Part shown: positions 42,660-55,345 of the stretch, piece after piece
Position numbering within the stretch: the first letter of the stretch is position 1
Layout: every line of letters begins with the position of its first letter
Assembly (NCBI GenBank): GCA_902729315.2
Contig: LR746279.1
Span: 2,260,501 to 2,324,500, forward strand
Length of the DNA: 64,000 nt
Direction of reading: 5' to 3'
Source: Spirodela intermedia
Lineage: Eukaryota; Streptophyta; Magnoliopsida; Alismatales; Araceae
The notes under the pieces: generated by a model
What the model was told of the DNA's origin: nothing
What the model saw: the letters and a program-made list of their open reading frames with translations, nothing else
Database searches by the model: none
Program-made: the position numbers and the translations under genes

Positions 42660-44288
42660 TGACGTGACTCAGTCATTTTATAGTAAATCACATAAATTTA
42701 AAATTTGTAAAACTAGAAAATATGAATTTTCAGATATTTAGAAGTATTTATGAATAAATATATCAAGTATAAATCAATAAAACTTTCAAAAATAGCAATA
42801 ATTTTCCAAGTCGATCATAGGGATGTAATATAATATCTAGTAATTATTCTCAATTTTTTTCAAAGAATACTACTTTATATGAATTTTATACTAATAAATG
42901 AAAATAAAATATATTTAAAATTAAAAAAAAAAAAGAAATAAGGGTGCGAATGTCAGGATGACTTCAGCATCTAGCAAACATGAATCAGGTGAAAATAAAA
43001 TTTTGCTTAGCGATTCTAACGTAAGTAATTACAGATGATTTAATTGATCAAATTAAGATCTATAAATGATGAAAGAATTGTAATGAAATAGAGTATATCT
43101 TGGTAAATTTAAAATCAAAAAATTATCACTAAAAGAAGTGAAAATTAAGTTGAAAGCAAGAAAGCAGAGTTCTGACGTTGCAGCGGCAATGCGTTGGTGA
43201 TAAATCGGAATCCTAAGCATTCGAGAGGATCATCGTGTAATGTCCACAGCCTCGAAGGCTCTCTTTGGACAAAGACGACATGGGCAATCTCTAGATCTTC
43301 TTGAAAAGTCTAGAGATTAATAAAATGAGTCATCGAATCGTCTCCGGTGGCTGTCACCTAGTGGAGTGGAAAAACGGCCACTTTGTGGCTTTTCAACGGC
43401 TGTCACCCAACGGAGAGGAGTTGAATGGAGGTGGGGTGCATGTTAGGGAGCTTCATCCTCAGGTCTGTGCAGCAAGAGGACGCTCTTCATCGCATCTAGT
43501 ATGCTCTCAAGAGGTTGCGACTCATCTCCCAGCCAATCGTCTTCTTCCCGATGATGACTTGTTTGTCGATCAATCAAAGATACTTTATTAGATGGATTCA
43601 CGATTCTTTTATCACGAATCGTTCATAAATTTTAGTAACAATACTCCGTGAATCATGTTGACGAGATTTTTGCCGATGATCTAACGATTCTAGTTGCTTA
43701 ATCCTTCACCGACGATGTATAGGAAAGTCGCAATAATCAGATAAAAAAATATGAGTTTTGGCTCTAGGAGGATTTGAACCCATGTTGATTGCTCGCCCTT
43801 TTTGGAGAAGGTGACATGTGTTTAGTCCCACATCAGTTGTGCACGAAAGTTTTTGGTGAATATAAAGTAATATTAGATTCTTGATGAAGCCCCTTTCTTG
43901 TACATGTACGACCACTCCTTGCCCCATAGTTGGCTAGCCACTAGTGACATGGAAGGGGAGTGTCGCACACGTGCCCCCATTGGTTTAAGTTACTCGAGCC
44001 CCTACTCACGGCTCCTGCCTAACTACACTTCTGACCCGCTTGCAGGCCCGGCTGGCCGGTGGACCCCCCTCGTTTTGCTATATTTTTATTTTTATTTATT
44101 TTCCTTTATTTATCTCAAAAGTAAGACTGTAAAAATCGTATAAAATCACATAATTACCCAAAAAATCACATTAATCAACTGAAAATTACTTTTCACACTT
44201 TAACACAAATATAAGTCTATTTATCATGAGTTAAGGCTAAAAATATATTATTTATTAATTATTAACTCATGATAATAAAAACTTATCA
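42660..44288 (-). repeat. LTR, left copy (3' LTR of the element)
   Basis: 1629 bp. Includes a short GC-rich, coding-like stretch (about 43300-43590) and, near 43900-44060, another (DHSLPHSWLATSDMEG in one frame), both also present in the right LTR; neither matches a known protein. Many scattered differences from the right LTR show an old insertion. Confidence 0.85.
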
Positions 44289-46234
44289 CACCCCCCAACT
44301 TAAATCATTGCTAGTCTCTTAGTAATAGAATTATGAAAATAAAATTTTCAAATCTCAAACGTCATATTTCAATACATAAAAAAATTACAAATAGAAATGA
44401 TGCACCTTTAGACACTTTGGACTCTTATATCAAGTATTTAAGAATGATGTCAAACACTTAAATATTTAACCACTCTTGGGAATAACAATTTAGACTTCAC
44501 CGCTTCTATTCACATCTTTATCACTTCTTCACTCATAGATATATTTATAAGATGTTCCAATTATCAATAATCATCCAAGAATAATATTGATCCTACATTT
44601 CTCTTTTTTCATGGCTTGATTTTTAAATTTGCATTATATTTTTTTTCTTTTTCTTTGATATATATAGTAGATAAGTAGTTTTTCTTGTAAATAAATTTTG
44701 ACAATAAGAATGATGTCTCACACCCTGCATGTGTACTTTTCATTTTTAGGGCTTTCACTTTATCCACTTATTTTGTAGCCAGTATTTTTCTATACATGAT
44801 TTTCGACAATGAGAATCATGTCTCACACCCTCCATGTGTACTTTTCGTTTCTAGATTTTTCACATTACTCTCTTTTTTTTCGAAATAAGTGATTTCTCCT
44901 CACAAGTCCTATAGATCTGAGTGTTAAAATCTCTATTAAACTCAAATGATCAATCAAATTTTCACATCAAGTAAATACTATCTATCAAGATCATGAAGTA
45001 AAAATTAGTCAAATCAAATCCATGTTATCTATCATGTATCCAAGGAGTATTCTAATATTTCTTGCTACTAGATCATTCTTTTGACTCAATAATAATCTTC
45101 CTAGTATCTTTTGGTATCAATCAATCTAATTGACTTAATTTTTCATACATGCAATATGATGTAAGAAATTTGTAAATTAGATAGTTCTGATAGTTCTATT
45201 TTCTATTTTCAGTTCTATTTTTAGCACAATAAATTTGACAAAAATAAATCAAAACTATCCTCTTTATAGTTGTAATTTCGAATTTCAGTAATATATGTCT
45301 AGGGGATTGAAATATGAGAAAAGAGTCTCTAGAATTTTAAATTGCAGGCTGTTTTTGGTCTACTATTTTTGACAATCTTTTGTTCTTGACAGAAAACCAG
45401 AAAATAGATGTTGTAGTTTATCTGAATTTTATTTTATTTTATATTTTTTTAGTTGTTGTTCTAATACAAACACATGTTCTTAATCGTCCTACAACATAAA
45501 TTAATAATAAATACTTCACCCCCTAATTTAAAAAAGACATTGTCCTCAATGACACAGAAAATCGAAATAGAATATGCAGAAAATATAATTTTCAAGTGAA
45601 GCATGCATATGTGCAAAGTTAAGCATTAAAAATATTTTCATAAATGATAAAGCTCAGAAAGACATCACCTCAACCTCATTTTTAATTTTCCACTTCATCT
45701 TACACTCTTCCTCCTAGATTTTTTCGAAAAAAACAAATATAGAGACTACTATGAAATTCTAAGAAAAATAGAGCTTAGAAAAAAATCAAACAAAATGAAA
45801 TAAAAATCATGGATTGCCTCCCATCCAGCCTTGAATTTAATGTCTTCAGCTGGACAGCTCTTAGATCATATAAGATGATCTATGGCCATCAAAATATATT
45901 TGTATCCCAAGGTAAGTTTTATGATATTCCTTTTCAGATTTAACATAAATTCATATACTTCATATATATACCTTGACATACTTTCAGCCAAAACAAAAAG
46001 AAAATTAAAAAAAATTTCCCAAAAATAATATTTTCATTTTGAAAAGAATCTTTCCTCATTTCTATCTTGTTTTGTAAAGCTCTCATTCATTATTAAATAC
46101 TTTCTATTAATAGACCATAAAATGTGATCAGGCTATATAATTTTCAAATTAGCTCTTACCCAATCTAAATTTTTTTCATCTAAATTGATATCTCTAATTC
46201 TTCCATTCATCCATTTCTTAATGTCTTCTTTTAT

Positions 46235-46495
46235 CTACATAATCTTCTCTTGCTCCATTTTATCTTTCATATATATTTGTTCAAATTGCGAGGAGTGAAA
46301 TATTTCAAGCTTAGAAGTAATTCTAATGGGCTGTGGGTTTTGAAGGATAGAAGGATTGTCTTCTTTAATCTCAGATCTAATGAATTTAGTAAGATTCAAA
46401 TTTTCTCCTCCAAAATTATCTATATATTCATATCCATTATTTTCGTTTCTCCTCATTAGTTGAATCAACTCTTTTTCTAGCTTTTTGTTTCTCAA
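46235..46495 (-). pseudogene. Unrecognised charged ORF in gag-only element
   Basis: 86 codons, MRNKKLEKELIQLMRRNEN..., with no family recognised. It lies downstream of gag in the element and is followed (46500-46800) by broken, Glu/Asp-rich coding text. It could be a captured host fragment or a decayed gag-pol linker. Confidence 0.3.
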
Positions 46496-47434
46496 CTCAT
46501 CAAATTCTTCATCTTCCTAAGAGCTATCTTTTAATTTCAGTATATGATATACATCATCATCCTCACTATCAGCATCTATGGCTGTAAAATTATGATTAGA
46601 TTATTAATTTCGTTTCCTACATCTCCCAAATCAATTGATTTTTCCTCACCTAAAATATGTTTTTCTTCATTTCTGTCTTTACTTCCTTCTACTAAAATTT
46701 AGATTATTTTTTCATGATCAACTACTATTTCTTCATCTAAGAGCTCTTTCTCCTCATCATCCTCACTATATTCATTCATCAATTGTGAGTAATAAATAAT
46801 TTTATTCAAATTTTCTACTACTATATTTTCAGCGTTAATATTCTCATTTACTTCTAATAGCTCATCGATTTCTTCTAATAATTAGAAATAAGGATCAAGT
46901 AAAATATTCTCACTCAATGTATTCACTATCCTAATATTTTCATTTCGTGGATTTTTTTTAAAAATTCATGCTACTAGACTCTACTTGCTGAAATCCTATT
47001 GTTGGGTGGTTCCCTAGATTTTCTATGGGCTGACTAGGTAGTTGTCCTTCTTCTCTCTTATTCCCAAGAGCTTCTATAATTTGTTTCTAGTGCAGCATCA
47101 TAGTTTATTGCATCATTTGATTCATAATTTATTATATCATTTAGCTCATTTGTTTCATCATTTCTATAATATCAAGTTGGATTTGAGAGGGCTGATTTTT
47201 CTGAAATCTGTTTTCTTATTTTGGACGAAATTCAGAGTTTGAATTGGGTCTAAGTGCTTCTGGATGTTTAATATTATTTGGGTCTCTCCATGAAAAATTA
47301 TTCCTCTAATTAGGATTATAAGTATTTGAAAAAGGCTCCTGATTTCTATTAAAACTGTGAGCTACATTACTTGTTCTCACATAGGGTGAAATGATTGATT
47401 TAAATTATAGCATTGAAATTCAGAATAATCATTT

Positions 47435-47722
47435 TCACCATACATAAGATATACTATTTGAATTAAATTGAGGGTTAATAGGCTTTCTAATATTGTCAAT
47501 AAGTAAATCAAGTTTTTCTAATATTTGATTAATCTGATTAACCTCATTTCTAAATTTAAAATCATCATTATGATGCAATTCATAAATTTCTCTCTTCTTA
47601 TCCTTGTCATATAATTTAAAAGAGGCTTGATCTTTAGAATTTTCACTTAAATTCTCATAAAAACTGTAAATCTTATTAGGGGTTTTCTCTATAAAAGCTC
47701 CCCCACATATAGAATCAACCAT
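47435..47722 (-). pseudogene. Retrotransposon gag, C-terminal part
   Basis: The MVDSICGGAFIEKTPNKIY start matches the conserved end of the plant gypsy gag domain (D-x-x-x-GGA-hydrophobic-x-K-T-P-x-x-A/I). It continues as YENLSENSKDQASF and a charged segment with a coiled-coil look (INQILEKLDLLIDNI). The frame is open for 95 codons only; upstream gag lies in broken frames. Confidence 0.7.
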
Positions 47723-48133
47723 ATTTCTATGTTGTTCTAATAATTCATCATAAAAGATTATATTGAGCTGCCACTTAAATATAGCATGATGATGACACTT
47801 TTTAAGTAAATCTTTAAATGTTTCTCATGTCTCATATAAAGTTTCTCCTGATCTTTGAGAAAAACTCCATATATATTTTCTCATATTTTGTGTTTTACTT
47901 AAGGGATAAAATTTTCGAAGAAAGGCCCATTTTATGTCCTTCTAACTAGTTAATTCTCTATCTAATGTGGATAACTAATGACTAGCTTTGTCCCTAAGTG
48001 TATGAGGAAATAATTTCATCTTAATAATTTCCAGTGTAACTTGAGAGAGATTAACTAAATCATAGACCATATGAAATTTTTCTAAGTGCTGATGAGGTTC
48101 CTCTAAAAGTAATCCATGAAAATTAGAGAGCAT

Positions 48134-48373
48134 TTAAAAAATTCTTGGATTTTTTTCAATTTTTTGAATGGGTGCTAATGGGACTCTAATATTAGATGCT
48201 CTTTGAAATGAATAAGGGATATAATGATTTTTCATGGCCATAAGATTGTTCCCAGTTTGACTTGTACTTCCTTCAAGATCTATCAAAAATAATTTTTCTT
48301 TTGGATTTTTAGTTTTGAATGAAATAATAAAAGGATTTTCTAACCTTGGTTGCAAGGATCTTCCACCATACAT
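48134..48373 (-). pseudogene. Retrotransposon gag, N-terminal part
   Basis: 79 codons MYGGRSLQPRLENPFIISF..NLMAMKNHYIPYSFQRASNIR. Position just inside the primer-site end and text of the NHYIPYSFQRASNIRVP kind fit the gag N-terminus. The middle of gag (47723-48133) is frame-broken. Confidence 0.55.
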
Positions 48374-48584
48374 ACAAAATCAATAAATTTGAGGGAATTT
48401 TTTTTTAGAAATTGTTACCCTCCTTTAGTATGCTCCAGTCTTTGCCTTGTTTCTCTTTGTTCCTTTTTTTAAAAAAACAAAAAATTGGCAAAAAGAAAAT
48501 AAAATAAGAGTTAAATTTTTTTGTGTACTCTAAGAGAAAAATAGAAAAATACTAAATGTTATGTAATACATCCCCGACAAAATT

Positions 48585-50213
48585 TGACGTGACTCAATTG
48601 TTGTATAGTAAATCATGCAAATTTAAAATTTATAAAACTAGAAAATACGATTTTTCAGATATTTAGAAGTATTTCTGAACAAATATATCAAGTATACTTC
48701 AATAAAACTTTCAAAAATAGTATTAATTTTTCAGGTCGATCATAGAGATATAATATAATATCTAGTAATTAGTCAAAATTTTTCTCAAAGAATACTACTT
48801 TCTATGAATTTTGTACTAAGAAATGAAAAGAAAATATATTTAAAATTCATGAAAAAAAGAAAATAAGGGTGCATATGTCAAGATGATGTCAGTGCCTGGC
48901 AAATACAAATCAAGTAGAAATAGAGTTCCACCTAGTGATTCTTACGTAAGTGATTACAGACGATTTAATTGATCAAATTAAGATCTGTAAAAACAGAAAG
49001 AATCGTAATGAAATGAAGTATATCTTGGTAAATTTAAAAATAATAAATTATCATTAAAAGAAGTGAAAATTAATTTGAAAGTAGGAAAATAGAGTTCCGG
49101 CATCGTGGCGGTGATGCGTTGGCGATGCACTAGAATCCTAAGCATTCGAGATGATCGTCATGTAGTGTCCACGGCCTTGAAGGCTCTCCTTGAACAAAGA
49201 TAATGTGGGTAATCTCTAGATTTCCTTGCAAAGTCTAGAGATCAATGAAATGGGTTGTCGAATAGTCTTCAGTGGCTGTCACCCGGCAGAGCGGAAAAAC
49301 AATAACTTTGTGGCTCTTCGGCGGCTGTCACTTGACAGAGAGGAGTTGGATGGAGGTGGGGCGCGTGTTAGAGAGCTTCATCCTCAAGTCCGCTCAACAA
49401 GAGGATGCTCTTCATTGTATTTGATATGCTCTCAGGAGGTGGTGACTCATCTCCCAGCAAATCGTCCTCTTCCTGATGATGGCTTGTTCATTGATCAATC
49501 AGAAATGCTTTACTACATGGATTTACGATCTTTTTATCGCGAATCATTCAAAAATTTTAGTAACAATGATCTACAATACACGTTGACGAGATTTTTGCCG
49601 ATGATCTAGCGATTCTGGTTGCTTAATCCTTCACCAACGATCTGCAAGAAAGTCACGATAATCAAATAAAAAAATATGAGTTTTGGCTTTGGGAGGATTT
49701 GAAACTGCACCAGTTGCCCACCCTTTCTAGGAAAGGTGACGCGAGTTTAGTCCCACATCGGTTGTGCATGGAAGTATTTAGCAAATATAAAGTAATATTA
49801 GATTTCCGATCAAGCCCCTTTCTCGCACGTGTATGACCACACCTTGCCCCACAACCAATTGGCCACTAGTGACGTGGAAGAGGAGTGGCGCACACATGCC
49901 CACATCGATTCAAGCCGCTCGAGCCCCTGCTCGCGGCTCCTGCCCAACTGCACTTCTGACCCGCTTGCGGGCTTGGCTGGCTGGTGGATCCCCCTCGTTT
50001 TGTTATATTTTTCTTTTAATTTCTTTTCCTTCATTTATCTTAAAAGTAAGATTGTAAAAATCATAGAAAATCACATAATTACCCAAAAATTCATGTTAAT
50101 CAATTGAAAACCACTTTTCACATTTTAACACAAATATAAGTCTATTTATCATGAGCTAAGGCTAAAACTATATTATTTATTAATTATTAACTCATGGTAA
50201 TAAAAACTTATCA
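48585..50213 (-). repeat. LTR, right copy (5' LTR of the element)
   Basis: 1629 bp, the same length and ends as the left LTR, so the divergence is mostly substitutions and small balancing indels. Confidence 0.85.
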
Positions 50214-51893
50214 ATTATGGTATGAGAATGAAATCATGACAAGTGTAGCCCTTTTTAATAGATGGTTGAGTCTACAATTTTTCTTTGACTTAGGATTTGT
50301 CAAACACAAATCAATATGTTGTATGAAAGATCAATGAATCTATCATCAATAAATACTAATCTTAGATTATTTCTTAGACATTTCTATTTAGAACCCACGA
50401 GACTATGGTTTGTAAACAACATCAAAAGGTAATTTATATGACTGAAATGTACGCAATTCATATTACATGTATCATTCTTGAGAGAGATGAACTATTGGCA
50501 CCTTGCTTGTTGTGCCCATTATGTTTTGTAATTTCCTAGTGATAAAAATTCTATGAATACAAGATTAACTCATTGTTGACATCACCAAAAAATGTTTCAG
50601 CAAAAGTGCTATTGTTACCTGCCTAATAAGAAACTTCAAGATACCAATCTTCTCTAGTTCGACCAAGGCCATGTGAGTAAGACTTGACATTGCATGATAA
50701 AATCATAATCAGGTTGGTTTCCTGTTCTGTGTAGCAAAAAGGTAAGGATTTAGCCAAAGCTTGATTTCAATCTTTTCATCGTAGGTAGAAAAAAGAAAGC
50801 ATAATCTATTGATACTATAAAAAGTAAAAAAGTATATACGTTGATAAGTTCTTCAATGGTGATCTCTTCCCAATTGGAACATGGAGAGTACACACTCTCC
50901 ATGTTGACAATTAGTCATGCCTCTTGACCATCCATGAAAAATAATGTTCAATTGTGTGGTTAATAGAAGGTTGCCCTCTCAACTTTTGTCCCCTCCAATC
51001 TGGTGCTATAATCATAAGTAGTTTATAAGTGATACTAGAGGCACAAGAAAACTTAAGTTGAAACCAATAATGAAGTTTATATTTTCATCTACTTTAGTAT
51101 GTTATGTAAAAGAGTATGATATGAATGAAATTAGGGCACAATTATAGCCTGTTTTAACTGATGATCATGTCTGCAAGCATAAAAAAATTTCAAAAATGTA
51201 CAATATAATTGGATTTGATAATATTCAATGACCATATTAGAGTATTTTTATCATTAAATTTAATCACAATTTTTCTTTAACCTTAGATGTATCAGGCATA
51301 AGTAAACCCTTTGCATGAAAAATTAGTGAATCAATCTATCATGAATAAACTCAAATATTATAGATTTCCACAGACATTTGGGGATAGAATGCATGCGAAT
51401 GAGAGTATATTTAGTAAGCTACAGAGAAATAACAATTTATGTAACTCAAGTGTACAAGGCTATGGTATGGGAATGAAATTAGGATAAGTATAGCCCTTTT
51501 AACTGATGATTATGTTTGCAAGCACCATTTTTTTTCTAAAATGTAGAATATAATTGGATTTGATATAACCAACGACCATAGGAGAGTATTTTTCATCATT
51601 AAAATTCAATCATAATGTTTCCTTGACTTAAATCTATCAAGCACATTTCAGCTGGTTGCATGAAAAATCAGTTAATCAAGCTATCATCCATAAGTGTACT
51701 AATATTATACATTTCCTCAGCTCAGACATTTGATGATGGAACACACATGAGAAAATGTTTTGCAAGCTACAGTAGAAGACAATTTATGTGATTGAAGTGG
51801 ATGCAATTCACATTCTTCACCAATCGAATTCCTTGGCTGTTTCATTTCAACCGCAAAAATAAATATGCCGTGCTTCTTCCAAAAATCGTAATA
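50214..51893. repeat. Diverged tandem units, copy 2
   Basis: Continues the segmental duplicate of 5955-7639 with the same ~350-bp units and runs directly into the 3' end of NLR-E, as the first copy runs into NLR-A. No gene seen. Confidence 0.55.
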
Positions 51894-54745
51894 TTACCAA
51901 AGTAGACGACAAAAGGGGATAAACTTGGACTGGACGTCTTCATGCTCCCAGTCTAATTGTTCCAACCATTCTTTTTCACCAAAGATGCATTGGATGTTCT
52001 TGGCAGTAGAGAGACCAAAGGGCAGCTTCTTCAGCTCTGGACAGTTGATTACTTTTATATCCTCCAAGGCAGGAAACAACAACGGATGCCTACATATACT
52101 CAAATTCGGAAGATCTTCCAAAAAAATCCGCTTTAATCCAGGAAAGAAAGAATCATTTTGATAATCCACGTTGTCCACCGTCACCTCTTCGACTACTATC
52201 ACCTCTTCTATTCTCGAACATCCATGTAGTATTAACTCCTCAATGCAGGACAGTTGTCTGATCCATGTTATGTCCTCCAATGCTTCACATCTGATAATCC
52301 ACAATCCCCGAAGGTTTTTGAAGATGGCAGCTGTGGTGAGCCCCCTCACAAACACGTTGCCATCTTTCCAAGAGATCGTTGCTCGGGGAAGTTCACCCAA
52401 TGTCAGTTCCTCCAGCTCCGAGAAATGGCTCGTGTTGAAGACCAGCTCTTCCAAGCAAATAGAATTCCAAATCTCAAGCCCTCTCAGGCCCTTCATAATC
52501 TCAAGAAAAGCAGACAAATCTAAAGATCGGATTCCCACCTCTAGCACACATAGAAATCTGATCGACGCAGACAGTCTCTGAGAGTTCAGTACAGCCTCCA
52601 GGTCTTCATGCGTCATCCATGTTATAGAAATACCGAGCTCCGTCAGGTTCCACATGCCGTCCTCCAAGTCTTTCAGACACAGTTGTCTCCCCTCACGGTC
52701 AATCACACCATCGCTACCACCGCCCTCCCCTCCTGCTCTAAACTCATAGTTACTCCCATAAATGTTCAACGACTGCAGCCTTTCAAGCGATGAGACCGCC
52801 TCGCGTGGGATACTCTTAAGAGACAGGGTGTTCTCCAAATGCAGTTGTCTCAGCTTCGTCAAATTACTGACCTCCATGGGTAATGATTCCAGGGGAATCC
52901 ATGATAGATTGAGATACCGCAGTTCTAGCAGTGACTTGATTTCCGGGGGGAGAACCCTTATTCCTGTCCACGACAGATCTAAAACACGAAGGCTCGGCAT
53001 GAACTGGAAAAACCCACCGGGGATTTCCTCCAGATGATGCTCGTTGTCGTTCAGCAACAGCGTCTGCAGATTGGGGCAACGAGGCTCCTCAGGGAGCAGG
53101 CGTATCTCATTACGCATGAGAGATATCCTTCTCGCCTCCGTCCATCTTTCCGGCGTCGGCACGTACCTCAACTTCTCCCCGGAGTTCACCAAGAAGACAT
53201 TCCCTCTCTTGTCGCCTTCGCCGCTGGTTATCCACAACGCCATCTCCCGGACCGTGTCATGGAGCTTCACGTGTCTTCCTTTGTCCTTCCCGTCTTCTAG
53301 CAGGCAGGCAGCCTTGAGATTCTTGATGACAACGAGGCCGCGGTCACGAGCTCTCTCAATGGGGTCGGGATGGCGTCCCCTATCTAAGAGCCCTTCGCCC
53401 ACCCAGTAATCAATGAGCTCGCTTATAAGGATGTTGTGATCCTCTGAGAAGAGGGCTAAGTACAGAAGGCACTCCTTGGCGGATGTATCTTACAATCTGT
53501 CGAAACTGAACTCGAGAAGAATTAGAACCTCTGTCATGTCTCCGAGCTCCACGGGTATGCCCTTCAGCGCCATGAGAGCCTCTTTCCACTCGCCATGGGT
53601 GGTGCCATCCGCCATGGCCCGGCCTACGGTGATGAGGGTGATCGGAAGGCCTCCGCATTTTTGACAAACGGCTTCTGCGAGAGACCTTATAGAGAGATCA
53701 TTCCACTGGTCTTCTCCTTTTCCTATCTTTTCGCAGAAGAGCGTCCAAGAGCTCTCTGAATTCAACAAGGGCACCTTAACTTTCCCATGAGCGTCCATAT
53801 CGTTGCACACTTTCTCTGATCGTGTGGTGAAGAATACCTTACTTCCGTTCCTGAAAGAGGAAGAGAAGGGGACTCCTACAGCTTCGAGATCTAGTTTCTC
53901 CCACAGGTCGTCCAGCAGCAGAAGGAAATTCCTCCTGGAGAGGGCGCTCAGTAGGGTGTTGACCCTGTCGGTTGGATGCGCTAGGAGGGTCTGGCCCTGG
54001 CCTTTTCCGGGGCGAGAGTAGCCCAACCGGACGGCGATGTCCTCTTGAACCTTCAGGATATCAAGTTCATTGGAGACGGTTACCCAAATCACTAGATCGA
54101 ATCGACTGGCGGGCTCGTTGTTGATCGCCTTCAAGAGGGTCGTCTTCCCTATTCCTCCCAAGCCGTAGATCCCGATGACTGGCGCTTCATTGTCTTCCAG
54201 GAGGCTGCGGATCTCCGACAACGTCTTCTCCGCGTCCACGATGGAGGCTGAAGAGATCGGCTGCGGAACCACCGCGGGCGGCGGCGCCGGGATGAGTTGG
54301 GGGAGGAGATTGTTCTTTTGGGTCTTCAGCCTCTGGACTTCTTTCAGGCACTCGGCAGCTTCACAACCGAGCTTATAGGAGGACCGCCAAGAAGAGCCCT
54401 CAGAGGAGGCCCCCCTCTGCTGGAAGGAAACCCGGAAATCGGCCGCCCTGGACTCGATCTCCTGCACCGCCCTGAGCCAAGCCTGGGCCTGGTGGGTCGG
54501 CCCCTTGTCCTCAAGCTCCCCTTGTTTGATATGCTCTTCTAGATCTTCTCTTAGAACGATCAGATCTGTCATCTCCCTGTCCAGCTCCTCCGCTCTGGAG
54601 TCCAGCAGAATGAGAGTGACGATTCCACCGGCGGCCAGATTCCACACCCAGGAGACGGCTTCCCCCGTGCTGCTCTGCAGGAAATTTTGCATACCCTGCG
54701 ATAACGGATCCCAGAAGAACCCAGACAAACAAGGAAGGGATTCAT
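51894..54745 (-). pseudogene. NLR-E: CC-NBS-LRR with frameshift and stop
   Basis: Full-length NLR homology. From ATG 54745 (MNPFLVCLG) one base is missing near 54719 (GGGTTCT where sisters have GGGATTCT), so the real frame resumes at FFWDPLSQGMQNF. CC WLRAVQEIESR; P-loop GLGGIGKTT; LLLLDDLWEKLD; NGSKVFFTTRS; KCGGLPITL; then TAA at 53490-53492 in place of the lysine codon of DRLKDTSAKECLL. After it the frame stays open through CLLYLALFSED, LHDTVREM and LRRs to 51894 (PFCRLLW end). As it stands a CC-NB protein of about 450 aa without LRR could be made from an upstream in-frame ATG at 54875. The nonsense change is a single base. Confidence 0.88.
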
Positions 54746-55299
54746 GCCGCCAATCCCTACCCAGTGAGGAAGGAAGGGATCGCGTAGAGGCGCACTGCTC
54801 ATCGAACAGCTGGAAAGATAAGATGGATGAGGAATCGTGGAGCTCAGAAGATGTAATTTTGTTTCTTGGGGTCACCGCATGGGATCCTCATCTGAATATC
54901 TTCCACCGTCTTCTGCCGATTCTCCCTCATTGACTTTAACTGTTCAGCCCCTGTGAGATCATTTTCTTCCGATCAAGTGTTGACTTCTGGTTTATTTGAA
55001 CCATCAATCTCAGCCGTTCATTCAGGTGAAATGGGGCGATGGGGATCGATAGACCTTCGATGACGATGGGGATCGGGAGGAGAGAGGGGCTCCGGGCGGA
55101 CCCCCTCACTCTCTCTCTCTCTATCTGTCTCGCTACAAGAGAAAGGCGTGGAGAGAGAGAAAGAGAGAGGAGGTGGTCTTCAACCTTCCTTCGTACTTCC
55201 AGAGGATTAGGTTTCAGGGAAGTTCAAAAGAAATCGCCGGGGGGGGGTGGTTCATTTCTTCCTCACATCTCTCTAGTCCGGCGCGAGATTTCTTTTGAA
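54746..55299. other. NLR-E leader and RRM R6 leader region
   Basis: 54746-54990 is the NLR promoter and leader. 55020-55290 is RRM-leader-like DNA (TTCAGGTGAAATGGGGCGAT) with CT and GA runs near 55109-55126 and 55150-55168. No coding region recognised. Confidence 0.5.
54930..54935. promoter_or_regulatory. W-box-like site upstream of NLR-E
   Basis: TTGACT 185 bp upstream of the NLR-E start, aligned with TTGACC in NLR-B and NLR-C. A second TTGACT lies at about 54980. Confidence 0.35.
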
Positions 55300-55345
55300 C
55301 GAGGACTCCGACGATCTCTACCAACGACGTCAATGTGGGGGAGAA
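55300..55345 (+). pseudogene. RRM-protein fragment R6, left part
   Basis: GACGATCTCTACCAACGACG and TCAATGTGGGGGAGAA match the codons for DDLYNDVNVGEN with one extra base. Split from its right part by about 390 bp. Confidence 0.6.

Larger units (their letters stand above)
44289..48584 (-). other. Interior of gag-only element
   Basis: About 4.3 kb, AT-rich. The polypurine tract is at 44289-44301. Minus-strand text near 45808-45860 (CAGCTGAAGACATTAAA, GGGAGGCAATCCATG) resembles the conserved segment found after integrase in many plant gypsy elements, so pol seems deleted between gag and this point. Acidic coding scraps at 46235-46800 are of unknown nature. The gag region is 47435-48373. Confidence 0.6.
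42660..50213 (-). mobile_element. Gag-only Ty3-gypsy-type LTR element
   Basis: 7554 bp inserted in segmental duplicate 2. LTRs of 1629 bp each start TGACGTGACTCA and end AACTTATCA. Flanking GTTAT (42655-42659) and ATTAT (50214-50218) look like a 5-bp target duplication with one change. Minus orientation: next to the right LTR the minus strand reads ATTTTGTCGGGGATG, a degenerate gypsy primer site, and next to the left LTR it reads AAGTTGGGGGGTG, a polypurine tract. The interior has gag traces and no recognisable protease, RT, RNase H or integrase. It is therefore a non-autonomous, TR-GAG or large-derivative-like element. Confidence 0.85.

Noticed and set aside
43301-43591. 96-codon frame in the left LTR and its relative at 49226 in the right LTR
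   Set aside because: Lies inside LTRs, differs between copies, no domain; noted as a coding-like stretch but not called a gene.
43765-43800. tRNA-like text (GGATTTGAACCCATG) in the LTR
   Set aside because: T-loop-like words only; no acceptor or anticodon stem could be built around it, and it is within an LTR.
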